Assembly (NCBI RefSeq): GCF_031843945.1 | Contig: NZ_JAVTJJ010000001.1 | Location: forward strand, 992,001-1,056,000 | Source: Paracidovorax sp031843945 | GTDB taxonomy: Bacteria; Pseudomonadota; Gammaproteobacteria; Burkholderiales; Burkholderiaceae_C | DNA length: 64,000 bases | Direction of reading: 5' to 3' | Shown: one piece after another, positions 24,001 through 34,173 of the stretch | How positions within the stretch are numbered: position 1 is the first letter of the stretch | How the letters are laid out: each line of letters starts with the position of its first letter | Notes under the pieces: model-generated | The model's input: the letters and a program-made list of their open reading frames with translations, nothing else | Database searches by the model: none | Told to the model about the DNA's origin: nothing | Position numbers and translations under genes: made by a program

Positions 24001-24093
24001 TCAAACGCTTGCCATGACCGAAGCAGCCAAGTAAGCGATACCGAGACTCGAGAACAACACGAACCCGGCTACGACCGTCAAGGCTTGCTTCAT
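24001..24093 (-). CDS. 30-residue single-span membrane peptide
   Basis: A short frame with a strong GAAGGAG site eight bases before the ATG. It reads MKQALTVVAGFVLFSSLGIA then YLAASVMASV and a stop: a Lys near the N-terminus followed by one hydrophobic helix of about 22 residues. This is the layout of small inner-membrane proteins or short type-I-toxin-like peptides. No family known to me. Confidence 0.5.
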   Translation of the reverse strand: MKQALTVVAGFVLFSSLGIAYLAASVMASV

Positions 24094-24109
24094 AAGTCAC
24101 TCCTTCAAT

Positions 24110-24412
24110 AGGCTTGATCATCAGAAACCCGACGGATGAGCAGGTAGACAAAGCGCCGGCATGCGACCGAGATTGTCAGCGCCACCGCAAGGAGCGCCCT
24201 CAAACCATCCTCTTCGCTGACGGAGACTGCCTTCGCAGCCTGCCGTTGGGTCAGCTTCGTACCGCCAGCAGGTACGAGACCCGGTACGGAGAAATCGGAA
24301 GTGCATCCAAGGCGCCTTCCGATGCCCGCAAGATTAAATTGGAGGGGCGTAGTGTTCTTGTAGGACGACGGCGATTCCCATGTCCAAACCCGTTGCCGAT
24401 ACGTAATTACCC
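24110..24412. other. stretch without recognisable gene
   Basis: About 300 bases between the membrane peptide gene and the terminator. Frames exist on both strands, but none has a ribosome binding site or recognisable domain. Nothing further is seen. Confidence 0.4.
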
Positions 24413-24450
24413 ATAAAAAAGCCGCCGTGCGCATCACGCAACGGCGGCTT
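24413..24450 (-). terminator. strong intrinsic terminator
   Basis: A perfect 10-base stem AAGCCGCCGT / ACGGCGGCTT (24419-24428 and 24441-24450) followed on the minus strand by a run of T. It lies 28 bases after the 75-residue gene. Confidence 0.85.
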
Positions 24451-24477
24451 AAAGCTTGACCCGAAGGGCTTGAACGA

Positions 24478-24705
24478 TCAGTTGTCTTGCCGTTTGATGA
24501 TCTGCCGTCCGGCGTCGGTGATGTGCAGGTCTCCGCCCGCGCCATGGGCAATCAGCTTCCAGTCCAGCAGTCGTCCCGACAGATGGTGCTTCAGGGCATC
24601 CGGCACGCTGATGGCCCGGCCGAGCTCCAGTTGCTTGAGGGTTTCGATCTCGTCCACCGTCGGCTCGAAAGTGGGTGCGTGGTAGGTGGAAGGAATAGCT
24701 GTCAT
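24478..24705 (-). CDS. small hypothetical protein
   Basis: A 75-residue protein beginning MTAIPSTYHAPTFEPTVDEI and continuing with a helix-turn-helix-like stretch (LGRAISVPDALKHHLSGRLLD) and ITDAGRQIIKRQ, reminiscent of a minimal winged helix. GGAG-type purines (AGGAGCCTTC) precede the start. It is followed by its own terminator. Function unknown. Confidence 0.65.
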   Translation of the reverse strand: MTAIPSTYHAPTFEPTVDEIETLKQLELGRAISVPDALKHHLSGRLLDWKLIAHGAGGDLHITDAGRQIIKRQDN

Positions 24706-24851
24706 GAAGGCTCCTGGTTCCTGGTTCGGTTATGCGCAATCGCCAGCCTGGAGCGACTCTGGCTCGATGCCTGCCCCAGACCTTGCCTGACAGCGTAGCC
24801 GCGCTCTGCCAGTGGCGCAATCGTCAGCGCCAGCGCAAAGCCCCTCAGCGC

Positions 24852-25775
24852 TCAAGTCGCGGCGCTGTCCTGCAACCACGCAGCAAACGTAGCCAGCACA
24901 GGCGCCTGCACCGCCGTCGGACTGATGAGGTAGTAGGCGCGCTCGCCGCGCAACGGGCGTGGGCAGGCCACCACCAACTCGCCGCGCGCAATCTCTGCCT
25001 CGATCAACATCGGCGGCATCAATGCCACGCCCAGGCCGTGCGTAGCCGCCACGGCCAACATGGAAAAGAGTTCGTAGCGCGGGCCGTCCAGCGCACGCGG
25101 CGCGTCGACCCCCATCGCTCCGAACCATTGCTGCCAGCCCAGCGGCCGCGTGCTTTGCTGCAGCAGCGGCATGCGCGCCAGCACCTGCGCGGACACCGGC
25201 TGGTGCGCGCGCCCGGTACCGCGCGGCGCGGCGGATTCCAGCAGCCGTGGGCTGCACACGGGCACCACGTCTTCGTGCATCAGCAGTTGCGCCTGCACGC
25301 CCGGCCATTGCGCCACCTGAGTGGGTGTGCCGGCATACAAGGCTGCGTCGAAGGTAGTGTCGGCAAACAAGAATGGGCGCGTGCGGGTGTCGATGTGCAC
25401 CACGATGTCCGGATGCAGCGCGGCCAGTTGCGGCAGGCGCGGAATGAGCCATCGCGTGGCAAAGGTGGGCACTGCCGCCAGCGACAGCGCCCCGCCCCGG
25501 CCCTGGTGCGCCATCACGTCGAGCGTGTCGCGCTCCAGCCCCTGCAGCCAGCGCGCCACCTGCCGGCCATAGCGGGCGCCGGCGGGGGTCAGCACCACGC
25601 CGTGGCGGGTGCGCCTGAACAGTTGCACGCCCAGCCCTTCTTCCAGCGCCAGGATCTGCCTTGATACCGCGCTTTGCGTCAACAGCAACTCTTGTGCGGC
25701 GCGGGTATAGCTCTCGTGCCTGGCCGCAGCTTCGAAACAGGCCAGCGCCTGGGTGGAAGGTAGGTGGCGATGCAT
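24852..25775 (-). CDS. LysR-type regulator, probable GcdR
   Basis: A 307-residue GcvA-like LysR protein. The start at MHRHLPSTQALACF puts the helix-turn-helix (SYTRAAQELLLTQSAVSRQI) at residues 20-45; the periplasmic-binding-like effector domain follows (GGALSLAAVPTFATRWLIPRL). It is divergent from glutaryl-CoA dehydrogenase, and in pseudomonads the regulator in this place (GcdR) activates gcdHG in response to glutarate. The role is inferred from arrangement and family. Confidence 0.8.
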   Translation of the reverse strand: MHRHLPSTQALACFEAAARHESYTRAAQELLLTQSAVSRQILALEEGLGVQLFRRTRHGVVLTPAGARYGRQVARWLQGLERDTLDVMAHQGRGGALSLAAVPTFATRWLIPRLPQLAALHPDIVVHIDTRTRPFLFADTTFDAALYAGTPTQVAQWPGVQAQLLMHEDVVPVCSPRLLESAAPRGTGRAHQPVSAQVLARMPLLQQSTRPLGWQQWFGAMGVDAPRALDGPRYELFSMLAVAATHGLGVALMPPMLIEAEIARGELVVACPRPLRGERAYYLISPTAVQAPVLATFAAWLQDSAAT

Positions 25776-25960
25776 GGTCGCGAGCGTACTGCAGATCACC
25801 CACCAAAGCACCCAGATATTCCATTTGCGCATTCATGGATGACAACAAGTCGTTTGCTTGCTCGCACCCGCATCCGTAGCATGCCCAACATCAGTCATCA
25901 CATGCTGTTCATGCATTTGGTGCCTGCAAGCCCTCTCAGACAACCGACCGGAGACACACC

Positions 25961-27163
<1,203 letters not shown>

Positions 27164-27178
27164 CCCACGCAGCTCGGA

Positions 27179-27235
27179 AGCTATTAATATGATAGCTACC
27201 AGCGCTTATCCAATAAGCGCTAGAGGCCAATTTCA
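27179..27235. repeat. dispersed palindromic repeat, copy 1
   Basis: Contains AGCTATTAATATGATAGCT, then CAGCGCTTATCCAATAAGCGCT and the tail AGAGGCCAATTT. Inverted arms AGCGCTTAT / ATAAGCGCT form a stem with a CCA loop. It separates gcdH and the CoA-transferase gene. Seven further relatives occur in the window. Confidence 0.8.
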
Positions 27236-27257
27236 TCATTAAACTACCTTCCGACGC

Positions 27258-28532
27258 ATGAACCACCCTTCCGTCCCCTCGGCTGGCGCCCTGGCCGGCA
27301 TCCGTGTGCTCGACCTGTCGCGCGTGCTGGCCGGGCCCTGGTGCACTCAGGTGCTGGCCGACCTGGGCGCGGACGTGGTGAAGGTGGAGCGCCCCGGCGC
27401 CGGCGACGACACGCGCCACTGGGGCCCGCCCTTCCTGAAGGACGCCGAGGGCAACGACACGACCCAGGCCAGCTACTTCACGGCCTGCAACCGCAACAAG
27501 CGCTCGGTCACCATCAACATGGCCACGAGCCAAGGCCAGCAGCTGATCCGCGACATGTCGCTGCAGGCCGACGTGGTGGTGGAAAACTTCAAGGTCGGCG
27601 GGCTCAAGCAGTACGGCCTGGACCATGGCAGCCTGCGCGCGCTGAACCCGCGCCTCATCTACTGCTCGGTCACCGGCTTCGGGCAAGACGGCCCTTATGC
27701 CGAGCGCGCCGGCTACGACCTGATGGTGCAGGCCATGACCGGGCTGATGAGCATCACCGGCCGGGCCGACGGCGCCCCTGGCGGCGGCCCGCTGCGCGTG
27801 GGCGTGGCCGTGATCGACCTGTTCACCGGCCTCTATGCCAGCAACGCCATCCTCGCCGCACTGCATGCGCGCGACAACGCCGCCACCGGCACGGGCGAAG
27901 GCCAGCACATCGACATGGCGCTGCTGGACGTAGGCATGGCCGTGCTGGCCAACCAGGCATCGGGCTTTCTGGCCACGGGCGAATCGCCCGGCCGCATGGG
28001 CAACAGCCACCCCAGCCTGGTGCCCTACCAGGACTTTCCCACCGCCGACGGCAACATGCTGCTGGCCATTGGCAACGACGGCCAGTTCGCACGGTTCTGC
28101 GCCGCGGCCGGCGTACCCCAGTGGGCCCAGGACGCGCGCTTTGCCACCAACACGCTGCGTGTGCGTCACCGCGCCGAACTGATTCCGTTGATGGAAGACG
28201 TCACCCGCAGCCGCACCACGGCCGACTGGATCACCCTGCTGCAAGACAAGGCCGTGCCCTGCGGCCCGGTCAACACCGTCGCCCAAGCTTTCGACGACGC
28301 CCAGGTGCAAGCCCGCGGCCTGCGCGTGGATCTGCCACGCTGGAAGCCCGGCGAGACCGGCGACGGCGTGGCGACGGTGACAACGGTGGCCAGCCCGTTG
28401 CGCCTGTCGGCCCACCCGCCTGTGCTGCGCCATGCCCCGCCTGCGCTGGGGCAACACACCGACGAGGTGATGAAAGAGTTGGGGTTGGACGCCGCGCGTA
28501 TCCGCACATTGCGCGACGCTGGAATTCTGTAG
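27258..28532 (+). CDS. CaiB/BaiF family CoA-transferase, probable GcdG
   Basis: A 424-residue class III CoA-transferase. N-terminal GIRVLDLSRVLAGPWC and DLGADVVKVERPGAGDDTR and the segment RNKRSVTINMATSQGQ are typical. The catalytic Asp lies in YDLMVQAMTG, which is the family pattern. By position after gcdH it should move CoA between succinyl-CoA (or similar) and glutarate, activating the substrate of GcdH. The separating spacer contains a dispersed repeat, so co-transcription is not certain. Confidence 0.88.
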   Translation: MNHPSVPSAGALAGIRVLDLSRVLAGPWCTQVLADLGADVVKVERPGAGDDTRHWGPPFLKDAEGNDTTQASYFTACNRNKRSVTINMATSQGQQLIRDMSLQADVVVENFKVGGLKQYGLDHGSLRALNPRLIYCSVTGFGQDGPYAERAGYDLMVQAMTGLMSITGRADGAPGGGPLRVGVAVIDLFTGLYASNAILAALHARDNAATGTGEGQHIDMALLDVGMAVLANQASGFLATGESPGRMGNSHPSLVPYQDFPTADGNMLLAIGNDGQFARFCAAAGVPQWAQDARFATNTLRVRHRAELIPLMEDVTRSRTTADWITLLQDKAVPCGPVNTVAQAFDDAQVQARGLRVDLPRWKPGETGDGVATVTTVASPLRLSAHPPVLRHAPPALGQHTDEVMKELGLDAARIRTLRDAGIL

Positions 28533-28576
28533 CAGAGCGTTCTTTGAAGGCGCGCCCGTAAATTCATCGGTGCACA

Positions 28577-28622
28577 GGGTTCGCCTGCGGGCTGGTGCCA
28601 CCCATCCGAAGGGGGCGAACCC
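28577..28622. repeat. inverted repeat upstream of cheV
   Basis: Perfect nine-base arms GGGTTCGCC (28577-28585) and GGCGAACCC (28614-28622) with a 28-base GC-rich loop. There is no T-tract. It lies 178 bases before cheV and 45 bases after the CoA-transferase stop; it may be an mRNA structure. Confidence 0.5.
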
Positions 28623-28800
28623 GGCTGCGTTGCCATGCCTGGCTGCCGGCTGATCCGTTGCGCCAAAGCGTCGTCCAAACCCGCTGGCATGCAATCTGCC
28701 CGACCGGGTGAAAACCAGGCACGCACGCGGCGCCCGATGGGGCCACAATGCCAACCATCTTCCAATTTGTAAGCAGACGCATCGAAGCGAAGGAGCAGTG

Positions 28801-29763
28801 ATGAAAGCAGCCGTGCAGCAGGAAATCGACGAGCGCACCAATCTCACCGGAACGAACAAGTTCGAATTGCTGCTGTTTCGCTTAGGGCAGGACGAAGCGC
28901 TGGGCAAGTCGGAGCTGTTCGGCATCAACGTGTTCAAGATCCGCGAGATCGTGGCCATGCCCAACATCACCCCGATCGCTGGTTCCACCCCGCATTCGCT
29001 GGGCGTGGTCAACCTGCGCGGGCAGATCATTCCGGTGTTGGACCTGCCCTCCATCGTGGGCTGCAAGCCCCAGACGGGCCTGAACATCATGCTGGTGACC
29101 GAATACGCGCGCACCACGCAGGCGTTCGCGGTCGAGTCGGTGGAAGACATCGTGCGGCTGGACTGGAAGCAGGTGCTGTCGGCGGAAAGCAGCGGCACCG
29201 GCGGCAAGCTAGTCACCAGCATCGCCCGGCTGGACGGCAACACCGATGGCTCGCGCCTGGCCCAGGTGCTGGACGTGGAAGCGATTCTGCAGATGGTGTC
29301 GCCCTCCGACGCCCACCAGGTCGACCCGGCCAAGGTGGGCCCGCGGCTCAAGCTCAAGCCTGGCAGCATCATCCTCGCGGCTGACGACTCCTTCGTCGCA
29401 CGCACGCTGATCGAGCAGGAACTGCAGGCGCTGCATGCACCGTACGAAATGACCAAGTCCGGCAAGGAAGCGTGGGACCGGCTCAACGCCATCGCCCGCA
29501 GCGCAGAGGCCGAAGGCAAGAGCGTGACCGACCGCGTGGCGCTGGTGCTGACCGACCTGGAAATGCCCGAAATGGACGGCTTCACCCTGACGCGCAATAT
29601 CAAGCAAGACGCGCGGTTCAAGCACATTCCGGTGGTGATCCACTCGTCGCTGTCGGGCTCGGCCAACGAAGACCACGTGCGCAGCGTAGGCGCCGACGGC
29701 TACGTGGCCAAGTTCGTCGCGGAAGACCTGGCCGAGACCATGCGCAAGGTGCTGCCAGCCTGA
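28801..29763 (+). CDS. cheV: chemotaxis protein CheV
   Basis: A 320-residue fusion of a CheW-like domain (about 15-165; FGINVFKIREIVAMPNITP, LGVVNLRGQIIPVLDL) and a receiver domain (about 185-315; ILAADDS, phospho-acceptor Asp in LTDLEMPEMDG, HSSLSG, then YVAKF). CheV couples chemoreceptors to CheA and adapts by phosphorylation. AAGGAG lies five bases before the ATG. No other chemotaxis gene is adjacent. Confidence 0.92.
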   Translation: MKAAVQQEIDERTNLTGTNKFELLLFRLGQDEALGKSELFGINVFKIREIVAMPNITPIAGSTPHSLGVVNLRGQIIPVLDLPSIVGCKPQTGLNIMLVTEYARTTQAFAVESVEDIVRLDWKQVLSAESSGTGGKLVTSIARLDGNTDGSRLAQVLDVEAILQMVSPSDAHQVDPAKVGPRLKLKPGSIILAADDSFVARTLIEQELQALHAPYEMTKSGKEAWDRLNAIARSAEAEGKSVTDRVALVLTDLEMPEMDGFTLTRNIKQDARFKHIPVVIHSSLSGSANEDHVRSVGADGYVAKFVAEDLAETMRKVLPA

Positions 29764-29810
29764 TCTGCGCCGACTTCTGCGCTGGCCTCCGCACCTTGTG
29801 CAGAATATGA

Positions 29811-29870
29811 GTCAAATAGTGCTGCAGCGCTTATCCATCAAGCGCTGGCAGCTATATTTTTTATAGCAAT
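29811..29870. repeat. dispersed palindromic repeat, copy 2 (terminator-like)
   Basis: GCTGCAGCGCTT...AAGCGCTGGCAGC stem followed by TATATTTTTTATAG. It sits between convergent cheV and the oxidoreductase gene, where it can stop both transcripts. Confidence 0.7.
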
Positions 29871-29871
29871 C

Positions 29872-30510
29872 TCAGTGAGCTACGGTAAAGCGCTGGCGCA
29901 CATGGCTGGGCACTTCGACCTCATCGACCAGTGCCACCGCCAAGTCCGCCACGCTGATGCTGCCGGGCTGGTCGCCATTCATCAAAGGCGCTTCGGTGCC
30001 CAGCCGGTACCGACCGGTGCGCTCGCCCGGCTGCAGCAGGATGGGCGGCGACAGGAAGGTCCATTCAAGATCCTTTTGTTCACGCAGGCGGGTGAGCGCA
30101 TCGCGAGCGGCCAGCGCACCGGACTTCCATTCCGCCGGAAAGTCGGGCGTGTCCACCAGCTGCACACCCGGTGCCACGAACAGGCTGCCCGCGCCACCTA
30201 CCACCAGCACCCGCTTGATGCCTGCGGTGCGCACGCCATCCAGAATGGCCGAGGTGCCACGCAGGAACTGGTCGTAAATGTCAGGCACCGTCCAGCCGGG
30301 GTTATAGGCACTGATGACCGCGTCATGGCCACGCACGGCGGCAGCTACTTGGGGCGCGTCTTGTGCGTCGGCGGCCACCACGGTCAGGCCGTCGCGGGCG
30401 GCGATCTTTTCAGGGCTGCGTGCCAGCACGGTGACGCGGTGGCCACGTTGCAGCAATTCATCCAGCACGGCGGCGCCGACGAAACCGGTACCGATCAAAG
30501 CGATGTTCAT
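29872..30510 (-). CDS. NAD(P)H-binding oxidoreductase
   Basis: A 212-residue atypical short-chain dehydrogenase (NAD(P)H-binding, NmrA-like). The Rossmann motif ALIGTGFVGAAVLDELL is at the N-terminus, with HDAVISAYNPG and RVLVVGGAGSLF following. The start at 30510 has GGGAG seven bases upstream. It is divergent from a LysR gene, which probably controls it. Substrate unknown. Confidence 0.8.
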   Translation of the reverse strand: MNIALIGTGFVGAAVLDELLQRGHRVTVLARSPEKIAARDGLTVVAADAQDAPQVAAAVRGHDAVISAYNPGWTVPDIYDQFLRGTSAILDGVRTAGIKRVLVVGGAGSLFVAPGVQLVDTPDFPAEWKSGALAARDALTRLREQKDLEWTFLSPPILLQPGERTGRYRLGTEAPLMNGDQPGSISVADLAVALVDEVEVPSHVRQRFTVAH

Positions 30511-30624
30511 GGAAAGCTCCCTTGGGTCGACAAATGCCGTTGTGGCGATGTCGCTATCGTATGGACTGCACAATCGACGCACTAGAAGGCTTTTTCAGCC
30601 TTTTCTTTGAAGGCATGCTTCACA

Positions 30625-31536
30625 ATGGATGACCTGAAACGCATGGCGCTCTTCGCCAGTGTGGTGCAGCACGGCTCGATGAGCGGCGCTGCGCGCGCCT
30701 TGGGGCTCAGCCCTTCGGCAGTCAGCCAACAGGTGCGGCTGCTGGAGCAATCCGGCGGCGTCACGCTGCTGCACCGATCCACCCGCAAGCTGGCGCTGAC
30801 CGAAGCCGGCGCGCGCTACCACGCCCAGTGCGCCGCAATGTGTGCGGCGGCCGAGCAGGCCCGCGCCGAGTTGGCTGCATCGCGCGACGAGCCCAGCGGC
30901 GAACTGCGCATGGCCGCCCCGGTCGGCTTTGCCCGCCACATCGCGCCGGCGCTGGGCACCTTGCTGGCCGAGCACCCTGCCCTGCGGCTGCGGCTGCTGG
31001 TGGACGACGCCCCGATCGACCTGATCCAGTCGCGGGTGGATTTGGCCGTGCGCTTCGGCGGCCTGGCAGATTCCACCTGGGCCGCCCGGCGCCTGGGCAC
31101 GCTGCAATGGTGGCTGTGCGCCGCGCCCCAATGCCTGGCGCAGCACGGCACACCGGCCAGTCCCGAACAATTGCTGGCGCAACCCTGGCTGGGCCTGGCG
31201 CGCGACAACGGCGCCTTGCTGGTGGAGGTGCACCCGCCCGGCGCGCCGGCACAGGCGTTGCGTGTACAGCCGCGCATTGCCAGCAACAACCAGTTGTCGA
31301 TCCAGCAGATGTGCGAGGCCGGGCTGGGCCTGGCACTGGTCGGCAGCATCGACGTGCACGACGCGCTGGCCAGCGGCCGGCTGGTGCGGTTGTTGCCGCA
31401 GTGGCACTTCGGGCCGGTGGATGGACTGCGCATCTGGGCCGTCACGCCCCAACGCGACACCCAGCCAGCCAAGGTGCGCCAGGCCATCGCCGCCTTGGCA
31501 GCCTACCTGCAGCAGCAACCCGGCGTGAGCGAGTGA
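30625..31536 (+). CDS. LysR family transcriptional regulator
   Basis: A 303-residue regulator; helix-turn-helix SMSGAARALGLSPSAVSQQV at about residues 18-37, followed by the effector-binding domain (GELRMAAPVGFARHI). It is divergent from the oxidoreductase, a common regulator-target layout. An in-frame ATG at 30607 is possible, but its ribosome binding site would be too close. Confidence 0.88.
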   Translation: MDDLKRMALFASVVQHGSMSGAARALGLSPSAVSQQVRLLEQSGGVTLLHRSTRKLALTEAGARYHAQCAAMCAAAEQARAELAASRDEPSGELRMAAPVGFARHIAPALGTLLAEHPALRLRLLVDDAPIDLIQSRVDLAVRFGGLADSTWAARRLGTLQWWLCAAPQCLAQHGTPASPEQLLAQPWLGLARDNGALLVEVHPPGAPAQALRVQPRIASNNQLSIQQMCEAGLGLALVGSIDVHDALASGRLVRLLPQWHFGPVDGLRIWAVTPQRDTQPAKVRQAIAALAAYLQQQPGVSE

Positions 31537-31750
31537 GTGACAAACAGGCGAAAGTGCCATCGATGGGCGCAAATAACCCCGCCCCACAATGCGAAACAAC
31601 CGTGAAGACCCGGCAAAGCCCGACAAAGCACCGGGGTCGGGGTCAACCAAAATGGTGCGCAGCGCGTCAGACGACCAAGATGTTTCAGACGCACCACCAG
31701 CGGCTGCTGCCACCCTGCGCTTTGAGCGCCTTGCAAGAAAGAGACAAGCC

Positions 31751-32362
31751 ATGCCAAACCTTCCATCCGTCCTTCGCCTTGCCACTGCCACGGTGGTGGC
31801 CAGCCTGGCCGTGGGTTGCGCGGCCGTGCCTGGCGATCCGTACTACGACCAGGGCGGCAGCTACTACCCGTCCAATGGCTATCCGGTCAGCAGCTATCCA
31901 TCGACCAGCTCATCGGTCACGGTGTACGAGCAGTCGCCGCGCTACATCTATTCCAGCCCCCAGGTCGTGCCGGTTCCGGTGCCCATCTACACGCAGCGCC
32001 CTGGCTGGCAGCGGGGTGACGACGACTGGCGCGAGCGCCGTGACCGCCAGGCCTGGGAAGCGCGCCGACGCGACGACGAGCGCCGCGATGCGTCCCGGCG
32101 CGAAGCCGACCGCCGTGAGGCTGACCGCCGATGGGACGACCGGCGCCGTGGCGAGGAAATTCGCCGTGATGCCGATCGGCGCGACGCGGAACGCCAACGC
32201 GATGAGCGCGTGCAACGCAACGCCAACCGCCTGCCGCCCCATCCCAACCCTGAAATCGAGCGCAACCGGCGCGACGAAGCCGAGCGCAATCGCCGCACCT
32301 GGGAACAGATGGAAAACAACCGCCGCCGCGGCGAAGGCAACCAGAAGCCCGATTGGCGTTAA
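31751..32362 (+). CDS. lipoprotein with Arg/Asp-rich charged tail
   Basis: A 203-residue protein with a lipoprotein signal (LATATVVASLAVGC; lipidation Cys after LAVG). The next 70 residues are Tyr/Ser/Pro/Val-rich, and residues from about 85 to the end are extremely rich in Arg, Asp and Glu with repeats like RREADRRE. It should be an envelope protein. No conserved domain is recognised; low complexity limits inference. 31537-31750 upstream holds no gene. Confidence 0.7.
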   Translation: MPNLPSVLRLATATVVASLAVGCAAVPGDPYYDQGGSYYPSNGYPVSSYPSTSSSVTVYEQSPRYIYSSPQVVPVPVPIYTQRPGWQRGDDDWRERRDRQAWEARRRDDERRDASRREADRREADRRWDDRRRGEEIRRDADRRDAERQRDERVQRNANRLPPHPNPEIERNRRDEAERNRRTWEQMENNRRRGEGNQKPDWR

Positions 32363-32398
32363 GGTGCGTGGCGTTCGGGCTTACCACTGACCAGTCCT

Positions 32399-33109
32399 AT
32401 GACCTCCGCTCCATTGCTTGTTTCACTTCCGGCCATGCGGTCACGGGCTCGCCGCTGGTTGCCAACGGCTGCTCTGCTGGCGCTGGCGGTCCCTTTCCTG
32501 GCAAATACCGCCCAAGCCCAGGTGCTGCGCTGCACCGACCCGGCCACCGGCAAGGTCACCTACACCGACGGCAACTGCGGCAACGGCACGGCGGCACGCG
32601 AGGTGGAGCCCCGCAAGTCGGCCGAGCAGATTCGCCAGGAACGTGAACAAGCCGCCGAAGCGTTGGAGCGGCGGCATGACCGTCTGCAGGCTGAGGCCGA
32701 GCAGGAAAAGCGGGATGAGGCCCGTGAAGCGCGCGAGCGCCGTACCCAGCCCCGGCGTGAAGCGGCAGCAGATCCGTCGCAATCAGCCCAGTGCCACAAC
32801 GCCCGCCGCCAATTGCAGGAAGTGACCAGCACCCTGGGCCGCGGCATGGTCGATGAAGCCTCGCGGCTCGACAACGCCCAGCGGCAGGCCGACCAGGCCT
32901 GCCTGAGCCCCGCCGCCTATCTGGACGCCGAGCGCTCACGCGCCAATCGACCTGCATACGCGACGCCCTACACGTCCCCGCCCTACCCCTACTATTCGCA
33001 CCCCCCCGTCGTCGTGCCGCCGTCTCCTGCGCCCAGCCGGCCGGCACAGATCACGCAGTGCAACGTCTTCCGGTGCTACGACCGGCAGGGCAACGTCTAC
33101 CCCAAGTAA
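32399..33109 (+). CDS. DUF4124-domain exported protein
   Basis: A 236-residue (or 224 from Met13) protein with signal peptide RWLPTAALLALAVPFLANTAQA, then a DUF4124 motif (VLRCTDPATGKVTYTDGNCG), a charged coiled coil (EQIRQEREQAAEALERRHD) and a Pro/Tyr-rich tail ending NVFRCYDRQGNVY. Four Cys probably form disulfides. It is 36 bases after the lipoprotein gene and likely an envelope partner. Function unknown. Confidence 0.75.
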   Translation: MTSAPLLVSLPAMRSRARRWLPTAALLALAVPFLANTAQAQVLRCTDPATGKVTYTDGNCGNGTAAREVEPRKSAEQIRQEREQAAEALERRHDRLQAEAEQEKRDEAREARERRTQPRREAAADPSQSAQCHNARRQLQEVTSTLGRGMVDEASRLDNAQRQADQACLSPAAYLDAERSRANRPAYATPYTSPPYPYYSHPPVVVPPSPAPSRPAQITQCNVFRCYDRQGNVYPK

Positions 33110-33137
33110 ATGAGCTGCGGCTGCGCGCGCAGCCAGT

Positions 33138-34091
33138 TCAAACCGGCTGGCCGCGCAGCCCCTGTGCCACCGTGGGGTAGTGCAGGCGAACGCGCAGTTC
33201 ATGCGCCATGCGCGTGCTGTCCAGCCGGCGCGATTCACCCATGAAGCTCAGCAGCGACACCGGCAGCGATTGCTGCGCCGCGCTGCGGGCCACTCGCGGC
33301 GGGCGCGGCAGGCCGTAGAGGTCGGCAGCCAAGTCGAAGTAATCACCCATTTTCAGATGGCTGTCGTCGCTGACGTTGTAGCAGCGCTGGGCACGGCCGC
33401 GCCACAGCGCAGCGATGCAGGCGCGCGCCAGGTCGTCCGCGTGGATGTGGTTGGTATACACGTCGTCTTCGGGCACCAGCACGGGCGTTCCGCGCCGCAA
33501 GCGCGCCTCGGGCGTGCCGCCTTCGCGGTCGGGCGCGTAGATGCCCGGAATGCGCAGAATGCTGGTGCGCACGCCGGCACGCCCCAGGTGGCGCACGGCG
33601 CGCTCGGCATTCACCCGGCGCTGTGCACGCGGCGTGGCGGGCGCCACCGGCCGCGCCTCGGTCACCAGCGCGCCGCCGCAGTCGCCATACACGCCGCTGG
33701 TGGAGCCATAGACCAGCGCCGCAGGCAGCGTGCGCAGCCGCAGCACCTGCGCCAACGCCACGGTGCGGTTGTCGCGCCACCAGTCGGGGCCGCAATCGCG
33801 CTCGCCCGGTGGCGGCGCCAGGTGCAGCACGCGGGTCGCAATGCCCGACAGGCGCCGCAGCGTGGCGATGCGGTCCAGGTTGCCCAGCAAAGGCGTGATG
33901 CCTGCAGCACGCAGCGCCGGCGCGCGCTCCGGGCTGGACGTGAGCGCCAGAACGCGTGGCCGGCCAGCCCCCGCCTGCGCGCCCAATGCACGCGCCGCGC
34001 GCAGTCCCACGTCGCCGCAGCCGATGATGAGCACCCGCTGGCGCCGAAAGCGTGCCGGCAGGGCGCCGAGGGGGTTCTGGTTTGAGGGCAA
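33138..34091 (-). CDS. NAD-dependent epimerase/dehydratase family protein
   Basis: A 317-residue extended-SDR-like protein. The Rossmann motif VLIIGCGDVGLRAARAL is preceded by a short Arg-rich N-terminus; ALVYGSTSGVYGD carries the Ser/Tyr region and TPRAQRRVNAERA takes the place of the YxxxK helix, suggesting an atypical active site (YeeZ-type). It is convergent with the DUF4124 gene and divergent from the flavoprotein gene. Substrate unknown. Confidence 0.8.
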   Translation of the reverse strand: MPSNQNPLGALPARFRRQRVLIIGCGDVGLRAARALGAQAGAGRPRVLALTSSPERAPALRAAGITPLLGNLDRIATLRRLSGIATRVLHLAPPPGERDCGPDWWRDNRTVALAQVLRLRTLPAALVYGSTSGVYGDCGGALVTEARPVAPATPRAQRRVNAERAVRHLGRAGVRTSILRIPGIYAPDREGGTPEARLRRGTPVLVPEDDVYTNHIHADDLARACIAALWRGRAQRCYNVSDDSHLKMGDYFDLAADLYGLPRPPRVARSAAQQSLPVSLLSFMGESRRLDSTRMAHELRVRLHYPTVAQGLRGQPV

Positions 34092-34173
34092 AATCGAAAG
34101 TCCGTCGAGCGAAGAAGAAACAAAACAAGGCTGGCATCAGTGCAGCCGCAGAGAACCCAAGGATACCCACACC

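Noticed and set aside
24105..24551. 148-codon minus-strand frame with a hydrophobic end
   Set aside because: Runs through the strong terminator and overlaps the better-supported 75-residue gene; no start signal.
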